Positions 61,113 to 64,000 of a stretch of 64,000 nt of DNA are shown piece by piece (the first letter of the stretch is position 1; the number at the start of each line of letters is the position of its first letter). Both the position numbers and the translations under genes were made by a program. Below the pieces are notes generated by a model that ran no database searches, had not been told where the DNA came from, and worked only from the letters and a program-made list of their open reading frames with translations. Source of the DNA: Gilliamella sp. wkB178 (GTDB taxonomy: Bacteria; Pseudomonadota; Gammaproteobacteria; Enterobacterales; Orbaceae); the NCBI RefSeq assembly GCF_001690705.1, contig NZ_LZGK01000011.1, positions 372,001 through 436,000 on the forward strand, in the 5' to 3' direction.

Positions 61113-61283
61113 CAATTGTCTTAACCTCAAGCTGAATTTTTTATTTTAACTTTGCCATATAATCTATTAATTAAATAGATTTAATTATCTGCTATTTTCA
61201 TTGATTTTTTTCTAAAATAGGTTGATTATTAAATAATTATTTTTTAATCATTATAACAAAAAGAAATTGATAACTATTCTATA

Positions 61284-61303
61284 AATGATAATAATTCTCA
61301 TTA
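61284..61303. promoter_or_regulatory. Fur-like box upstream of sitA
   Basis: ATGATAATAATTCTCAT is a near-palindrome resembling the Fur consensus, ~60 bp before the sitA start. Iron (or manganese, if it is a Mur/MntR site) repression of the transporter is the expected logic. Confidence 0.65.
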
Positions 61304-61361
61304 CTAGTTTTATTTTAAAGTAGCATTATTGTTAAGTATATTTAAACAACAGGAGTGACTA

Positions 61362-62282
61362 ATGGGGTTCAATTTCTTACCAAGCCGAAAGAAATTCTTT
61401 TTAATAATTTTTACTTCCCTGATGATTAGCATCGGATTTGCAAATTCAGCTATAGCCGCCAATAAAAAATTTAAAGTCGTTACCACTTTTACCATCATTC
61501 AAGATATTGCCAAAAATGTTGCCGGCGATGCGGCAACCGTTGAATCAATCACCAAAGTTGGCGCCGAAATTCATGAATATGAACCTACCCCACAAGACAT
61601 TGTAAGAGCGCAATCTGCTGATTTAGTGTTATGGAATGGCTTGAACTTAGAACGTTGGTTTGAACGTTTTTTTGAAGATATTAAAGATGTGCCTGCCGTA
61701 GTAGTAACTGCTGGCATTGATCCAATGCCGATTCAAGAAGGTAGTTATAAAGGCAATCCTAACCCTCATGCTTGGATGTCGCCAACTTTAGCTTTAACCT
61801 ATATTGACAATATTCGCGCAGCATTAGTTAAGTATGATCCGGATAATGCTAGTGTTTATAATCAAAACGCGGCTGATTACGCCGCTAAAATTAAAGCGCT
61901 TGATGCGCCATTACGTGAACGTTTAGCCAAAATCCCTAGCGAACAGCGTTGGTTAGTAACTAGCGAAGGCGCCTTTAGTTACTTAACCCGAGATTATAAT
62001 CTGAAAGAAGCCTATTTATGGCCGATTAATGCCGAACAACAAGGCACGCCGAAGCAAGTTAAACATGTGATTGATTTAGTCAGAGCTAATAATATTCCGG
62101 TGGTATTTAGTGAGAGTACTATTTCCGACAAACCGGCTATTCAGGTAAGCCAAGAAACTAATGCCAAATATGGTGGTGTTTTATATGTGGATTCGCTGTC
62201 AACCCAAGATGGACCTGTACCAACCTATATTGATTTATTGAAAGTTACTGTAGAAACTATAGCCAAAGGGTTTGAAAAATAA
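61362..62282 (+). CDS. sitA: Metal ABC transporter substrate-binding protein (SitA/YfeA)
   Basis: This 306-residue periplasmic protein captures Mn2+ or Fe2+. It has a signal peptide ending near SAIA (residue ~33), then [24 protein letters not shown]. Metal-binding residues typical of cluster A-I proteins are visible: a histidine in [14 protein letters not shown], another in NPHAWMSP, a glutamate in TSEGAFSYL, and an aspartate in YVDSLS. An AGGAG ribosome binding site precedes the ATG. It overlaps sitB by one base. Confidence 0.92.
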   Translation: MGFNFLPSRKKFFLIIFTSLMISIGFANSAIAANKKFKVVTTFTIIQDIAKNVAGDAATVESITKVGAEIHEYEPTPQDIVRAQSADLVLWNGLNLERWFERFFEDIKDVPAVVVTAGIDPMPIQEGSYKGNPNPHAWMSPTLALTYIDNIRAALVKYDPDNASVYNQNAADYAAKIKALDAPLRERLAKIPSEQRWLVTSEGAFSYLTRDYNLKEAYLWPINAEQQGTPKQVKHVIDLVRANNIPVVFSESTISDKPAIQVSQETNAKYGGVLYVDSLSTQDGPVPTYIDLLKVTVETIAKGFEK

Positions 62283-63178
62283 TGCCGAATATTTGCTTAA
62301 ATGTTGATAACATTACCGTCACTTATAATAATGGTCATACCGCCATTCATGATGCCAGTTTTACGCTAAACGGCGGCACAATTTGTGCGTTGGTTGGTGT
62401 TAATGGTAGTGGCAAATCGACCCTATTTAAAAGCATCATGGGCATGGTGCGCCCAAAAATGGGGCAGGTTAGTATAAATAATCTCCCGGTCAAACAAGCG
62501 TTGAAACAAAATATTATTGCCTATGTGCCACAAACTGAGGAAGTCGATTGGGACTTTCCGGTGTTGGTGTCTGATGTGGTGATGATGGGGCGTTATGGGC
62601 ATATGTCGTTTTTGCGCATCCCTAGTCAAGAAGATAAAAAGCAAGTGGATATCGCACTTGAACGCGTCAATATGACGGAATTTAAACATCGACAAATTGG
62701 TGAATTATCGGGGGGGCAAAAAAAGCGAGTGTTTTTAGCGCGCGCTCTGGCTCAGCAAGGTACTGTGTTGTTGTTAGATGAACCTTTTACTGGCGTGGAT
62801 GTAAAAACTGAAAATGCGATTATCGATCTTTTAAAGGCGTTACGGAGCGAAGGGCATTTAATTTTAGTTTCTACTCATAATCTTGGTAGTGTGCCTGAAT
62901 TTTGCGATCAGGTGGTGTTAATTAATCAAACTGTACTGGCGTTTGGACCAACAAAAACCACGTTCACTCCCGAAAACTTAATGACCACTTTTGGTGGTAC
63001 TTTGCGCTATTTAAGTTTGTCTGGTGATAAATTGCATGAGGATTCCGATCCACGCATGGTTTCTGTTTTAACGGATGATGAACGTGCGGCAATATTTTAT
63101 GGTGAAGGTAAACATGATGCACCGCATCAAGATTTGCTGATTGAACACCCTGATAATAAACCACAAGGACAAGACTAA
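62282..63178 (+). CDS. sitB: Metal ABC transporter ATP-binding protein (SitB/YfeB)
   Basis: This 298-residue ABC ATPase has Walker [10 protein letters not shown], signature [15 protein letters not shown], Walker [13 protein letters not shown] and the switch histidine in [10 protein letters not shown]. The [17 protein letters not shown] segment is characteristic of manganese/zinc/iron importers. The C-terminal ~50 residues beyond the ABC fold match the longer SitB/YfeB form. Its start overlaps the sitA stop by one base. Confidence 0.94.
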   Translation: MPNICLNVDNITVTYNNGHTAIHDASFTLNGGTICALVGVNGSGKSTLFKSIMGMVRPKMGQVSINNLPVKQALKQNIIAYVPQTEEVDWDFPVLVSDVVMMGRYGHMSFLRIPSQEDKKQVDIALERVNMTEFKHRQIGELSGGQKKRVFLARALAQQGTVLLLDEPFTGVDVKTENAIIDLLKALRSEGHLILVSTHNLGSVPEFCDQVVLINQTVLAFGPTKTTFTPENLMTTFGGTLRYLSLSGDKLHEDSDPRMVSVLTDDERAAIFYGEGKHDAPHQDLLIEHPDNKPQGQD

Positions 63179-64000
63179 ATGGAACTACTATTTGAACCAT
63201 TTACTTATGACTATATGCTCAAAGCAATTTGGGTGAGTTGTATTGTCGGTGCCGCCTGTGCGTTTTTATCGGCATTTTTGATGCTAAAAGGTTGGTCGTT
63301 AATGGGTGATGCCCTTTCACACTCGGTGGTTCCGGGCGTTGCCGGTGCTTATGCCCTTGGTTTGCCCTATTCAATCGGCGCCTTTTTTACCGGGCTTTTA
63401 GCCGCCCTTGCCATTGCCCTTATTCGTGCCTTTACTCGTTTGAAAGAAGATGCCATTATCGGTTTTATCTTTTCTACTTTTTTTGCTGTTGGTTTGTTGA
63501 TTATTTCGTTAAATCCAACTTCAGTTAATGTGCAAACCATTATTTTTGGTAATATTTTAGGCATTGCCGATAGTGATATGTGGCAAGTACAGATTATTAT
63601 TTTAGTCTCATTTATCTTACTGTTTTTTCTATGGAAAGATTTACTGGTGACTTTTTTTGACGAAGTGCATGCGCGATCGATCGGTTTAAACCCATTGCGT
63701 TTAAAGATCCTGTTTTTTACTATTTTAAGCGCGTGTACCGTGGCGGCACTGCAAACCGTGGGCGCAATTTTAGTCATCGCCATGGTGGTGACACCGGGGG
63801 CAACTGCGTATTTACTGACTAATCGGTTTTCGCGATTACTGATTATTGCGGTAATCATTGGTGGCTTAACCAGTGCCATTGGCGCATGGTTTAGTTATTT
63901 TTTAAATGGCGCTACCGGCGGCGTGATCGTGACCTTACAAACTCTTATTTTTATTGCTGCTTTCCTATTTGCCCCACAACATGGTTTAATCCCTAATCGG
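63179..64000 (+). CDS. sitC: Metal ABC transporter permease (SitC/YfeC), cut by window end
   Basis: The ATG at 63179 begins directly after the sitB stop codon, and 274 codons are open to the window end. The product starts MELLFEPFTYDYMLKAIWVS and has the ABC-3 permease signature GWSLMGDALSHSVVPG near residue 45. The later segments TVGAILVIAMVVTPGATAYLLT and LFAPQHGLI are near its normal C-terminus. Eight hydrophobic segments are visible. A sitD-type second permease would be expected beyond the window. Confidence 0.92.
   Translation, partial: MELLFEPFTYDYMLKAIWVSCIVGAACAFLSAFLMLKGWSLMGDALSHSVVPGVAGAYALGLPYSIGAFFTGLLAALAIALIRAFTRLKEDAIIGFIFSTFFAVGLLIISLNPTSVNVQTIIFGNILGIADSDMWQVQIIILVSFILLFFLWKDLLVTFFDEVHARSIGLNPLRLKILFFTILSACTVAALQTVGAILVIAMVVTPGATAYLLTNRFSRLLIIAVIIGGLTSAIGAWFSYFLNGATGGVIVTLQTLIFIAAFLFAPQHGLIPNR

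Overview
This 64-kb window is AT-rich gammaproteobacterial chromosome. Several gene strings match the Escherichia coli order: yhdT-panF-prmA-dusB-fis, zipA-ligA, ribA/pgpB-lapA-lapB, ycbX next to zapC, greB next to tex, and ilvGMEDA behind a leader attenuator. Low GC, small intergenic spaces and Firmicute-like individual genes (a Bacillus-type pyrimidine nucleoside phosphorylase and a lactate-dehydrogenase-like enzyme) would fit an Orbaceae-type gut symbiont (Gilliamella/Frischella/Orbus). That placement is inference from gene content, not a database match.

Layout. 1-4.2 kb: nucleoside salvage (add end, cdd, pdp, a periplasmic UshA-type nucleotidase). 4.5-8.4 kb: Fur-box-controlled iron-siderophore module (TonB receptor overlapping a secreted Fes-like esterase). 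8.4-16.2 kb: tex, greB, ycbX, a Sel1-repeat protein, zapC and ilvC. 16.4-20.3 kb: yhdT-panF-prmA-dusB-fis. 20.4-26.3 kb: complete rbsDACBKR ribose operon with an RbsR-type operator. 26.6-27.9 kb: yebC-ruvC. 28.1-32.6 kb: acrAB. 33-36.2 kb: zipA-ligA. 36.2-37 kb: luxS plus a small tautomerase. 37.1-42 kb: ribA, pgpB, lapA, lapB, tatD-type ycfH, roxA. 42.3-46 kb: an MFS carrier and two related lipoproteins flanking a yghA-type reductase. 46.1-52.8 kb: ilvL leader, attenuator, ilvGM, ilvE, ilvD, ilvA. 53-55.1 kb: Gfo/Idh/MocA oxidoreductase and an L-LDH-family enzyme. 55.3-61.1 kb: an accessory block. 61.3-64 kb: sitABC-type metal ABC transporter behind a Fur-like box, cut by the window end.

The unusual part is 55.3-61.1 kb. 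Two tandem paralogous secreted-protein genes (55857-57272 and 58425-59813, minus strand) are nearly identical over most of their length. Their last ~40 codons are strongly diversified: the differences fall mainly on codon positions 1 and 2, and C-ending codons dominate even though this genome favours A/T in third positions. That is the signature expected of a variable region diversified by an adenine-mutagenising retroelement (DGR), sitting in a C-type-lectin-like C-terminus. No reverse transcriptase or template repeat lies in this window, so such a system would have to act from elsewhere. The genes are embedded in repeats: a ~42-bp dispersed element (six copies, one far away at 14.6 kb) and two classes of GC-rich, non-coding, hairpin-rich elements. 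Those two classes look homologous to each other in inverted orientation and keep their hairpin architecture while their stem sequences differ.
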